A stretch of 64,000 nt of DNA. Origin: Nelumbo lutea (taxonomy: Eukaryota; Streptophyta; Magnoliopsida; Proteales; Nelumbonaceae). Location: NCBI GenBank assembly GCA_022828595.1, contig JAKGHH010000007.1, forward strand, positions 38,998,356-39,062,355, in the 5' to 3' direction. The translations under genes were made by a program, and so were the position numbers. Shown here one piece after another: positions 45,301 through 55,805 of the stretch. Each line of letters opens with the position of its first letter. Within the stretch, counting starts at the first letter, position 1. Under the pieces are notes generated by a model. That model was not told the DNA's origin. It worked only from the letters and a program-made list of their open reading frames with translations, and ran no database searches.

Positions 45301-45690
45301 TTAGGTCCCTAAAATCAATATAGCACCTGCAATAAGGCTAGGATGGGTTAGTTTCCAATGATGTGCTAGGATTAGGTAACTAAGCTAGAAGTACTAACCT
45401 GAGCTACCTGTTCTTCTTCTTCACTGGCACTATATTGGCCATCCACTGAGGGTGCTCTATGGGTTTGATGAATCCCACTTTCAAGAGTCACTCAACTTCC
45501 TCTTTAATCATCAGGGCTATTTCCAGTTTAAAGATCCTCTATGGTTGCTTTACGAGTCTGAACTTGGGATCTATGCACAATGAATGCCTGACAAGGCTCA
45601 TGTCTAGAACTGGCATCTTGTCTCATATTGGTTCTCGACCCCTGGGTTGGTATTCTCTAGAATGTTGTCATGTTCTTCAGAAATTGATGT
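42334..45690 (-). pseudogene. Tat element 1 pol: reverse transcriptase, two RNase H domains, integrase
   Basis: Read leftwards from about 45690. The RT N-terminus has MPVLDMSLVRHSLCIDPKF, KVGFIKPIEHPQWMANIVPV, an intron at 45327-45398, then IDFRDLNKACP. The RT core follows at 45077-45271, and YVDDIVVKVKRWEDHLDVL near 45000. Classical RNase H has FRIYIASGLEAIGCLLAQ near 44600. The second (archaeal-type) RNase H at 43930-44397 has WVLTFDGSSTSTSASVGVTL and HNIAEYEALVLGLIKA, retaining catalytic D and E. The integrase zinc region (YYWPAMKSDTTRVQCDY) is at 43640-43705, the core has YYPQGNGQAEATNKT near 42880-42930, and the C-terminal F-x-P-x-WEGPY module is near 42440-42480. The stop TAA is at 42334-42336. 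Several stops break the frame, including a TAG two codons before the intron. Confidence 0.85.
45327..45398 (-). other. 72-bp GT-AG intron inside the Tat reverse transcriptase
   Basis: On the minus strand the segment begins GTTAGTACTTC and ends CTTATTGCAG. Its 5' neighbour encodes the VPVKKKN stretch and its 3' neighbour the IDFRDLN stretch, two conserved blocks of Ty3/gypsy RT normally a few residues apart. Removing it restores that spacing and keeps the frame; reading through meets a stop. Other Tat elements (Ogre) are known to splice an intron in pol between the protease and RT regions. The second Tat copy has a similar segment at 62092-62169. Confidence 0.7.
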
Positions 45691-46300
45691 AAGGTTGATT
45701 CTACGGGCAGCCAACCTCTGTGATCAAAGATGCAACCACAGATTCTATTATAGGCAAGGTGTAGGTACGGTGGTGGTCAGGCTAGGGGTGATGGTCTCCT
45801 TTAAAGGCAAAGGAAGGCCAGAACAAGGGATCAACCAAGTGTAGGCAAGGTGTAGGTAAGGTGGTGGTCAAGCTGGGGGTGATGGTCTCCTTGAAAGATA
45901 GAGGAAGACTAGGGGTAAGGAATCAACCAAGGGGCTAGGGCAAGGAGAGTAGTGAGATGATTGAGCAGGGAGTCTAATGTTATGGATCGATTAGTGGTTG
46001 AATAAATGAATTTTGTTATGGGGAGGACCTCTATTTATGGGGGAGATCCCGAGATCCTGAAAGGAATGAGCTAAAGGTGTTTGTTTTCTATTAGGAAATG
46101 AAATATTGGATTCACTGTCAGTCATTAAGGAGCATTATTAGGGTTTTGTCACATGTCTTTATGGGGATCTCTTCAAGGATTGACTTTCCTTTCACTCGAA
46201 GATCCTCATAGCCCATGTATGCTACCACCCTTTGCGTTTTACTTAACCGATGTGGCGCTAGTGATGTCACTACTTGGCGGGCGGCGCCCTATTAGAACTA
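45691..46300 (-). other. Leader of Tat element 1 with a 91-bp tandem duplication
   Basis: TAGGCAAGGTGTAGGTA starts copies at 45751 and 45842, each about 91 bp long. The rest has no recognisable gag or protease. A GGCGCC-containing stretch at about 46280-46292, next to the 5' LTR, could be a primer-binding site, but the tRNA match is uncertain. Confidence 0.5.
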
Positions 46301-46639
46301 TGTGGCGTCTCATCATGTTTGTCACTTTGACAATACACATGCGACTAATATCCAAGCCCAGTTCTTAACGAACCAAGGTCCCACAGTGATCTAGGGTTTA
46401 TCGAGTGGCCAGATATATATAAAACCTCATCGCAAGTTCAATTCGGGTCTATTTTGAGCTTGTGCTAAGCGTAAGTTTATCACAAGTGTGTGTTGAACCA
46501 CAGGTTTATCGCAGACTTTCTATGTACTATAAGTTCATCGTAAAGGAAAAATGATCTATAGGCTGATCATAAGCATCCATGTGGCGTCAATCTAGTGTTT
46601 TCTATGCTCTGAGGGACTGAGCTAGCCTATGTACCTACA
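46301..46639 (-). repeat. 5' LTR of Tat element 1
   Basis: It begins TGTGGCGTCTCATC and ends TATGTACCTACA on the plus strand. It pairs with 36180-36520. Confidence 0.85.
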
Positions 46640-47103
46640 ACTATTAGCACTGACTTTGAGAAATTTCCCATTGCAACATAAACAGTGATGTCCATTATGA
46701 TGTGAGGTTGAGTTAAACTCTTAATGAAGTTCTAAAATGTGTCAAATAACAGAACACATAGTGGAACTTCACCTATGAACATAGAAGTGGTGTCGCTTCT
46801 CATGAGAGCTTGGGTTTGCTCTCAAGATTGTTCATGAAACTAGGAAATAAGCACATGGCCATAACAGTACTAAGAAAAATTTGGAACTCTCATAGAGACT
46901 AGACATTTTTATGTGTATGGGTATCTCTGGTGTGTCTTGAGAATAATTGGTTTAAGGTATTGCCACTAATAACTTTGACAAGGCTCTAAGATATCTATAA
47001 TAATAGAAGGTTTAAGTTATGAAACACCTTTTGTATGCATAACTATGTCATAGTAGTTTGGATCGAGAGATACCAATGTAATTGATCAATCAAAGTGGGG
47101 GAT
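46640..47103 (+). other. 3' untranslated end and PPT of copia element 2
   Basis: It resumes the copia element after the Tat insertion and contains no long frame. AAAGTGGGGGAT at about 47092-47103 is a classical copia polypurine tract next to the LTR start TGTTGG. Confidence 0.7.
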
Positions 47104-47692
47104 TGTTGGATTTTAATCTCATTAGAGGTTAAATCGAATGGGGTTTGATTAATCAATTACATGGAAAATACACCTGCACACATGTCTTGAAAAATAGTTT
47201 TTTCTCTTACTAAAACCAGTTTTTTTAACTTGTCTCACATTGGAAAATTACAAGACTTGTTTTGAATTTTTAAATAGTAGCTTATTTACACTCCTTAAAA
47301 ATAAAAAGGAGAGTATGGAGGTTTGCTACTGCGCAACGCATGCACACGCATGTGCATGCATGTGTGCAGTGCAATGAGGCACTTTAGAGGCGCACTTTGC
47401 TCGCACCCACATGGCTCGCAAATGGCGGCTTTGACTTTTGGTGCAAGGCTGACCGTTGATGTTTTAACAGCCATGATTCAATCAAGTGTGATCAAGAGGC
47501 ACTATTCAAAGTTAACAATCATTAACTGTTAACTACATTTTTAACAGTCACAATTTATGAAATTATATCTGTTTAAGGAGCATTTTCTGAACCAGCACCT
47601 TCCTCTGCTCCATGACTCTTCAGAAATTATTTAAGAAGGGTGAATCAAGAAATTGCACACACAAGTTTCAAAAATCAATATTGTCTCTCTCA
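47104..47692 (+). repeat. 3' LTR of copia element 2
   Basis: It starts TGTTGGATTTTAATCTCAT. It is a little longer than the left copy, partly from CATGCA-type repeats near 47338-47366. Confidence 0.78.
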
Positions 47693-49205
47693 AGTTTTGC
47701 ATAAAGGCAATGTAATAAGGTGTGAGAAATAGTTTCCTCTCCTTTTCATATAGGCCAAATAGGATCATCAGAAATTCTCCTTTTGAAGAGATTACTATTG
47801 ATACTCAAGCCATTGTGAATCACTCTCCATGCAAAAGCTTTAATCATGGGGCATACTTCAGCTGTCCATATAGCTTTCTAAACACCACTATTTCTATTCA
47901 AGACTGACTAAGCGCCACTAAAGGTCTTATTTAAGCTTTTAGCAATAAAATAAGCTGAATGGACTGAGAAATTCCCATTCCTTTCAAAAGCCCAAACTAG
48001 TTCATCACCTTGTTGGGACCAAGGAATATAAATCTTCTTAATTCCTTTGACCACCTCATTTGGGAATCACTGGTGCAAAACCTAACTTTTCCACATCCGG
48101 TTTGATTGATCAATGAGATTTGCTACCACAGTAAGAGGACAATTAAATGCGAACCTTTTCTAATAACTTTTCTTCCTTTAAAGATGCTAACCCATCCCTA
48201 GGATGAACTTTTCGTCACTTTTGCTTCCCACAAGGAAGAGTGGGGAAAATATTTAACTTGAAGGACTTTTGCCCATAAAGAATATGGGTGAGAGATTAGC
48301 CTCCAAAACTACTTAGCTAAGAGGGCTAAGTTGAAACATCTAGGGTCTCAAAAACCCATACCCCCATCTCTCTTACTTTTATAAACTTCCTCCCATCCGA
48401 CCTAGTGAATTTTCTTACCATTTGCATCTTGACCCCACCAAAAATTATGTTGTATTTTCATAATATCATTGCAAAGGATCTTTGGAAGTAGAAAACAAGA
48501 CATTGTGTAAATTGGAAGAGCACTTGCTACAGATTTAATGAGAATCTCTTTTCCGGCTAGGGTCAAGTACTTTTCCTTCCAGCCCTCAACCCTCTTAGAC
48601 ACTTTCTCTACCATGTACCTAAGAGCCTCTGATTTAGACCACCCAATTATGGTAGGAAGCCCAAGGTAGAAACCGGGATTGCTTACTCTCCTAAATTTTA
48701 ACACTCTAGAGAGCAACCTTCTAATGTTAGGGGGAGTTATCACTGAAGAATACTTCAGACTTTTGCAAGTTGATCATTTGACCTGAGGCACCTTCATAAA
48801 TTTTGAGGAAGAACATCATCTCATCACATTCCTTTAACCCCACTCATAAAAAGATATTACATTTGACCTAAGGCACCTACATTAGAGAAAAGCAAATGCA
48901 AGATGCTAGGGGCTGATTTAAAGACTTTTATACCTGAAAAATTTTTCTCGTTCCTCTAAATCTAGGATATTGGCTGATAAAACCTTTTCCACCAAGAGAA
49001 AAAGATAGGGGAAAGGGGGTCTCCTTGTCAAAGACCTCTAGTAGGATGGATAACCTTAGAAGGTGAACCATTGATTAAGACTCTCATAGATGTAGTGCAA
49101 ATGAATTGATGAATCCATCCCCTCCAAGAATCTCCAAACCCCATTTGAATCAAAACCTTGTCAAGAAAATCCCATTCTACCATATTGTAGGCCTTGGACA
49201 TATCA
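47693..49205 (-). pseudogene. LINE (L1-type) reverse transcriptase and zf-RVT fragment
   Basis: Read leftwards from 49205: KAYNMVEWDFLDKVLIQMGF, then GLRQGDPLSPYLF (near 49000-49040), GQMINLQKSEVFFS (near 48760), YLGLPTIIGWSK (48630-48690), GWKEKYLTLAGKEILIKSV and FWWGQDANGKK. Then comes the zf-RVT part, TAEVCPMIKAFAWRVIHNGL (near 47830-47880). These are ordered landmarks of plant L1-type LINE ORF2. The fragment lacks the catalytic FADD part and the endonuclease, and carries stops. Its C-terminal end lies at 30690-31517 beyond copia element 2. Confidence 0.78.
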
Positions 49206-50469
49206 TCTCATGGTTTAGCAGTTTCACATCTTAATAAAATGTGATTATTGTCCTCGCTTTCTCCACAGAAATCACAATCCCCATCTATATTTAGAATCCT
49301 TCATCTTAAGAACACTTTAGAATAAATTATATTTTAGAAGACCAAATATAAGTACTTTTGCTTCAAAGGGCACTTTAAAGTCCAAATTTTCTTAACTCTT
49401 ATGGATTATAGCGATGTTAAAATCATGCACCACATGGATAGCATAGGCAATCTTAATTGTGAACTCAACCTTTAGGCTGAATCTCCAAATTAATTTGTCT
49501 TCTTTGTCATTATAGGAACTTTAGTTTATGTAGTTTTATTCTAAATACTCACATCTACAACATTCTTGTTCTTGTCCCAATTCAAGCTTGATGGGTCCAA
49601 AAAATTGGACACTCGCATTAAGAACCAAACATTAGGAGGGTAATTTTTGGCCTATCTAAAATTTCTTATAAGTACTTATAATAGTGTTTTGTCTTAGGTG
49701 CCCTTTGGTTACACAAGTATGATCAAGTTTTATCTCAAAATTCCCTATCATTACCAATTTATTAAGTATATTGAGGTGGCATTTGGTGATTTGTCTTGTT
49801 AACAAATTGACAAGTATGGACATATATTACATTCTAAGAAATCTAAGAAATCAAAAACCATTTGAGTATGGGGCTCTATATTTTGAATATCCCAAATTTG
49901 CTTTTAAGTTTTTCCTATTTATTGTGTTTTTGAGTTTGCTTTGTTATATAACGTTTTTTCATATTTATTGTGTTTATTAGGACATGAAATCTCAAAAGGT
50001 GATTGGGAGTGGCTGATAAGTGAATAGGATACACCTACTAAGCATTATTAAGTATAGTCAAGTGCAGCCTCAAAGAGTAGCCATTGGATCCACCTTGTTA
50101 AAGCCTATAAATCAATTCATCCTTTGTCATTTTCATTTGGGGCATTTATCTTTTACTTCTTTGAGTCTTGTTTCCAACATTTTTTAAGGGAATAAGTTTG
50201 TTGAATCTTCACTTTGAGTCTTATGAACTTTCTAAGCATTGTAGAAATTTTTATTCTAAGAAATAAAACACAATCCTTTCTTTTCAATATTGTGCACTCT
50301 AATGTGTAGAGGCCTTATCAGTATACTTGGGTATAGTTAATGCATTCTCATGCTAAAGTATTGACACTTGAAATAGTTCAATGAATTTATACTTAATTTG
50401 ATATTTAAATTAAAATATTTTGCTCTAATAACGATATATAGTATATTAAAAAGTGTTATTTCATATTTT
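49206..50469. other. Intergenic or decayed transposon DNA
   Basis: No gene is supported. The part next to the LINE (49215-49330) may be a rearranged LINE piece (it contains a CGGTTTC-poor but Cys-codon-rich segment on the minus strand). The rest is AT-rich and unclassified. Confidence 0.4.
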
Positions 50470-52573
50470 AACTAATTCGGAGTTGTTCACCAAAGTTCTT
50501 ATACTCACACTCCACAACAAAATGGAGTGATCAAAGGAAAAGTTGACACATTGTTGAATTTGCTAGAAGTATACCTTTTTGCTTTCCATATGCCTATGAA
50601 ATTTGGGGTGGGGGAGATGTCACTACATCTACCTATCTTATCAATCATATGCCTTCGAGAGCCTTGGGATTTAATCTCCCATAGTGTTATCTTCCCTAAC
50701 ATAGATCTCTTCTCCATTCCCTTATATGTCTTTGGTTGTATGTGTTATGTCCACATTCTCATCTTCTAAATATACAAGTTTAAGCCTAAGGCTCGAGAAT
50801 TCATCTTCTTAGGATATGCCTCCACACAAAGGGGTTATTATTGTTATGATCCTATTAGTGGCTCTCAGTTTGTTTTGTAAGGTTAGTTCCTTATCATAAT
50901 CTTCCTTCTAAAGAGAAACCTTTCATTGATTTGTTTGATTATCTTCTTCCTATTCATACCTTTAGTAAGTCTTGTGATGAGTATCTTCCTATTCTTCTCC
51001 TCTTGTTGAGTTTTGTTTCATTCTTATATTACCTATTCTTGTTTCTTTGCCTCCACTAGTTTTTTATATTCCAATCATTTAAAGGTTATACCAATGACAT
51101 AGGCACATGCACGAGTAGGTTGTTTCCATTTCCACAACAAAGCCTTCTACATTACTAGTTATTGAAGAGATGCCATGTCATGAGCTCTTATCTTTATTCC
51201 TACACTTGCCTTTCTCATTATATCTTGAAGAATCTTTCTTAAAACCTAACCTTCCTATTATTCCATTTGACCTCTATTTCCACCCAACCCACCCCAAAAT
51301 CTATTTTAGAAAGCTTTATCTAAACTATAATGGAGGAATGCTATAAGTTTTGAAATAGAAGCATTATGTAAGAAAAATACATGGGATATTGTTGATTTGA
51401 TTGAAGAGATGGACTTTGTTGGTTGTAAATGGGTTTATACTATTAATTACCATGCCAATGATACTATTGAAAGGTAAAAGGCTCAACTGGTATCCAAGGA
51501 CTATCCTTAGATGTATGGTGTAGATTATTTGGAGACATTTTGTTTAGTAGCTAAGATGACTTGTATTTGGATTCTCTTATCCTTGGCAAGAAGTTTGATT
51601 AACCTATTTATCAATTTGATGTCAAGAATGCATTCTTGAATAGAAACCTTCATGAAAAAGTATATCCCTTCCCCTTAGCATGTATGATAAGGAAATGCAT
51701 GACAAAATTTTCAAACTTAAGAAGTTTCTTTATGGTTTTAAGCAGTCCCTTAAAGCATGATTTGAGTAGTTTCTACAACTCTTGTTGGTTTTGGCTACCC
51801 AGACATAGTTGACCATACCCTCTTTGTAAAGAGAAGAGGTTCTCTAGTGACACTCTTTATTGTTTATGTTGATGACGTTATAGTTATTAGTGATAATCCA
51901 GAAGAGGTTCATTGTCTCAAAGGATTCCTCAACATTGAGTTTAAGATTAAGGATTGGGGGTAGCTTAGATATTTCTTGGGATTTAAGGTCGCTCGATTTA
52001 AATATAGTGTCTTTAATATACTCATTAAACTAGAAAATTTAGTGTTTAACCCACTTCTATTCCTATAAGATCAAAATAACAAGCTCTCAATTAATGATTA
52101 TGAATTGTTAGTTGACAAGGGAGTGTTTCAGAGGATTCATGGGAAGTTGTTATATCTATGTATGGCATGGTCTAATACCTCCTGTTCTTTAAGTACAATT
52201 AGTCCATTTATGGGTACCCTTTGAAACACACATATGGTTGCAACAAAGAATGTACTATGTTACTTTAAGGGAACTCTAGGAAAAAGTATTCTCTTCGCTA
52301 AGCATGGACACACGAGGTTGCAAGCCTATACAAATGTAGGCTACGATGGTTGCATTGATGATTAGAGACCTACTTTAGGTTATTATACAATGGTTATAGG
52401 AAATATTATTTCTTGGAAGAGAAACAAACAATCTGTTGTGGCTGGTAATTAGCTGATGTCAAGTATAGGGTAGTTAGGGATTCTCTATGATAAGCCTATG
52501 ATGTTACTATGATAATCAGACTATCATTAATATTGCTCATAATCTAGTCTAGAATGATAGGACAGAACACTTT

Positions 52574-52618
<45 letters not shown>

Positions 52619-52745
52619 CAAGCGAAGTATGCTTGAATTTTATTGCCTCTAAGGAGTAGTTAGCAAATGTATTGACCAAGGAAGTTTCTAAAGCAAAGCT
52701 ACAATACCATGTAAGAAAGATAGGCATGATTATCATCTATGCTCA
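50470..52745 (+). pseudogene. Ty1/copia retrotransposon 3, pol fragment
   Basis: The integrase motif HTPQQNGVIKRKV is at about 50508-50550. The RT start has KNTWDIVDL then CKWVYTI near 51380-51440, the RT box VYVDDVIVISDNPEEV is at 51855-51905, and IKDWG then LRYFLGFKV follows. RNase H pieces come next, ending QLANVLTKEVSKAKLQYHV near 52660-52710. Purine-rich AACTTGAAGGGGAGTGG at 52745-52761 is a likely PPT, so a 3' LTR may start near 52760. No gag or 5' LTR is recognised. Stops and shifts are numerous. Confidence 0.7.
52579..52614. repeat. (GA)n microsatellite
   Basis: An uninterrupted GA run of about 18 units lies inside the RNase H part of copia element 3. It most likely expanded after the element died. 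Confidence 0.9.
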
Positions 52746-54834
52746 ACTTGAAGGGGAGTGGAGAAATATTGGGCCAAATGGGGCCCTAACCATTCTTTTC
52801 ATCACTAGTTTTTTTTTTTTTTTTTTTTTTATGCCACACGTTTTCTTTGTTTATTAGGCCTTTATCTCTTGGGTATCTTCATTCTTTATTGTATATAATG
52901 AGTCAACCACCCTATTGAGGGCATATATATAACTTATAGTTCAATTAAAAAAAGTTAATAAAATCTAATTAGGGGACTGGGGAGAGAGATTCAATTCTTC
53001 TCTTTTCCATCACCCTTTCCTTCCTTTACCAACTTCTCTTATCTCTTCATATTTCTTCCATTTTCTTGATTAAAATATTCAGATTATTGCTAGTATTTTT
53101 TTCCTCTTGATCTTCTTCATTTTCTTGTACTCCATCATGTCAGCATCTTATATCAAAGTTGCTTATGATTTATTGATCTTAACTATATCTATTCTCATGA
53201 CCTTTGTAGAAATACATGACATATTGCTTCGCTTGTCAACTTAAACGATGATAAAGTAAATCTTTCTCTCATTTGCCATTTATGGAGAAAAGGAATGTAG
53301 TGAAAAAATCAATGGTTTTTTTTTTTTATTAATTATTTGTTTTTGGTTTCATACCTCTCTTTAATTTTTGACATATTCTAATGCTAAATAGCCAACTATG
53401 TTATTGGTTGTTTCAAATGATGTGATTGTAACTTTTGCAGTGTTGTCAAGAACATTGAATCTTAGAATGTATCTGCTAGTAGATATAATTATAGAATTAT
53501 TATTTTTTGTATTTTTTAATTTTTAAATAATGATAAATATTTTTGTTCTTACATAGTAAATGTGCACATGCATTTGCATGTGGCAGCATCTCTAATATAA
53601 AATTATTTATAATTCATGGGCAGTTTTTGAAGTGAGAGTAAAAGACATATGTGGCCTCTTTAAAGAATGTTTATGATAATGACTTTGATGAGCAACAACT
53701 TTTCTATTGTATGAGGACAATTTCTTTGTGTAAGTATGTGGTAATAGTCGTACTAAAATAGATATTTAATGTTGTATAAAAGTCCCATTGTATGCTTGGA
53801 CAAGAGGGGTAGAAAACATCAAATGAAAATTCCAGAAAGAATGTTTATGATAATGACTTTGAAGAGCAACAACTTTTCTATTGTATGAGGACAATTTCTT
53901 TGTGTAAGTATGTGGTAATAGTCGTACTAAAATAGATATTTAATGTTATATAAAAGATGTTTGATTTACCTCAAATGATTAGTTCTCAATCAATTCTTTT
54001 AATTTGATTTCTTGTGATTGCTTAAACAAATATAATTTTGTAGATAGCATGGTATTCTTGTCAAAAGAATAAGTTGTTGGCTTGTATTGTTTAAATTCTT
54101 TAACGTGGTTGAGTTTTTTATATATATCTATCCACCCTTTTTGGAATTTTCATTGGACAACTTTTATTCCTACATGTCTATGCCTATGGAGGCCATATCT
54201 ATAATTTTGATTTAATGAAACATGCTTCCACAGTAATTGGATGCTTTTACAATAATTAATAGGGCATGTATGTAATTTTAAGTCATTAAAACATGCTTCG
54301 ACATTAATTGACACTAAAAAAACAAGTAAATGTTGTGTACCTAATGAACCAAAATCCAACTCAATGTCATATTCAACTGACTAGCATTACCCACTAAGAT
54401 TTATCTAGTCTCAACCATTCCGGTCCTCACTAAAATCATGTTCTGCCCAACCAATCTATCAAGGATCATCTCCAATATTTTCTTAAAACAAAAGGATAAA
54501 TACAATACGAAGTAATCTCAGTTAACCCTCTACAAGGGGTTTTTCCTTTCAATTTGTTAGAATAGAGAAGAACCGTAGCTACCGACATCCATGTCATAAT
54601 TGCACAGCTAAAACAAATCTAGTTCACAGCCTTGGTCGAGCCCATGCTGAACTAACATCTATCCCATTTGGGGGAGCTTCTTTGCTATTTGAGCTATTTG
54701 GGCTGTTTGAGCTGCCTTTCAGTTTCAACAGTGGCTTTCAATTTTGGTTGAGAACACAAAGGATGGAGCCAAATTAAATGTGGAGGGTAATAGTGTCACT
54801 TCTTGGTGGCACATAATAGATAGCAATCTTTTCC
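52746..54834. other. AT-rich DNA after copia element 3
   Basis: It probably begins with the remains of a 3' LTR (52760 to about 53150), but no second LTR is available for comparison. A 22-base T run is at 52809-52830. A 121-bp direct duplication lies at 53662-53956. No gene is supported. Confidence 0.45.
53662..53956. repeat. Local direct duplication of 121 bp
   Basis: 53662-53782 and 53836-53956 both start AAAGAATGTTTATGATAATG and differ at about two positions; 53 bp separate them. There is no coding sequence. Confidence 0.85.
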
Positions 54835-55290
54835 TGAGTATTTTATCCGTAGGCATGGATACATGTTTTAGGTATGCTATATAACTACCTCTCCAATTTG
54901 CTTCACCTATTGCGAGGCACTCATGTTTATCTGTCTCAAGGATACACTTTTCGTAACTATGTTGTAGTTTGGTAGCGTCTCCTATAAAGGGTTGTTATAG
55001 TATCCCTACAATAGGCCTCATGTGTTTCCCTTAATACGATGCCGGCTTCCTTAGGTCCTAGACACCGTGCTTGCACTCCATCTGCCATATTTAGGTAGAG
55101 AACCCCATGAACCACTTGGTATCATAGGAGTATCTTGTTGTCTTGAGTCTAGGAGGTCAGGTTCTAGAGTTTCTAGATGATAGGTTATCTCAAATCTCCT
55201 TCCAGAATTTGATATTTTGTTTCTACCCAATGAATCATTTTGTCTATAGAGGGTTGACCTTGCATCCGGATGGATATGGTAGTGGAACCT

Positions 55291-55773
55291 TGATGGAGGA
55301 CCAGCTCACCAACCAACGACAGCTCACGATTAGAGAGGATCATGCATCAGACAGTACCCTCTAGCGAAAATCATGCAAAGGATAATAGTGACAACTCATA
55401 CATTGGATAAGCATTGGGAGGCGGTGGCTATCGGACGGTGGATGTCAAGGCATCATTGGAGGCCGGTGGCTAGGTGACTATCGGACGGAGGATATCAAGG
55501 CAGCCTAAGGAAGACTTCGAAGATGTCTAGAAGTCCAGATGTTTTAGTTGTTTTTCTTTTACAATTTTAACTCTCCTATTTATTCTACAAATCTACCAGT
55601 TGTATTATAAATATTGCTGCTCTATGTTAATGGAAGACACAAGAATTTTCTTCGCCATCTTTTCTCTCTCTACTAAGGCGAAACGCCTAGTTTACGTGAG
55701 GCTTCAAGATCGAAGCCGATCCATCGTCCGGTGCTCATGAGATCAGCCCGGTTGAGTGCGCCATGCTACGTCA
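55291..55773 (+). repeat. 5' LTR of the chromovirus
   Basis: It starts TGATGGAGGACCAG and ends CTACGTCA. A TATA-like TATTATAAATATTGC lies near 55604-55618. Confidence 0.92.
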
Positions 55774-55775
55774 GG

Positions 55776-55786
55776 TGGTATCAGAG
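55776..55786 (+). other. Primer-binding site for initiator Met tRNA (chromovirus)
   Basis: TGGTATCAGAG lies two bases after the 5' LTR, complementary to the 3' end of initiator tRNA-Met. Confidence 0.88.
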
Positions 55787-55805
55787 TGGGAGTTCGCCTA
55801 GTTAG

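Larger units (their letters stand above)
36180..46639 (-). mobile_element. Tat-lineage Ty3/gypsy element 1, about 10.5 kb, with antisense gene
   Basis: Short LTRs (341 and 339 bp) flank a 9.8-kb interior. Reading on the minus strand there is a short leader of about 0.6 kb, reverse transcriptase (with a 72-bp intron), RNase H, a second archaeal-type RNase H, integrase, a GC-rich minisatellite, an antisense ORF region, PPT, and the 3' LTR. Dual RNase H and an antisense ORF after pol are hallmarks of the Tat lineage (Ogre, Retand, RIRE2, Grande). No gag or protease is recognisable, so this copy is internally deleted or non-autonomous. It sits inside the RNase H end of copia element 2. Confidence 0.85.
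31518..47692 (+). mobile_element. Ty1/copia retrotransposon 2, decayed, split by a Tat gypsy element
   Basis: LTRs lie at 31518-32089 and 47104-47692. The interior runs from gag near 32353 through protease, integrase, reverse transcriptase and RNase H to 36179, where it is broken by the Tat element (36180-46639), and resumes with 3' UTR and PPT at 46640-47103. It inserted into a LINE, with flanks GTTAT and AGTTTT that could be a decayed 5-bp duplication. No clear PBS is seen after the left LTR. Confidence 0.82.
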
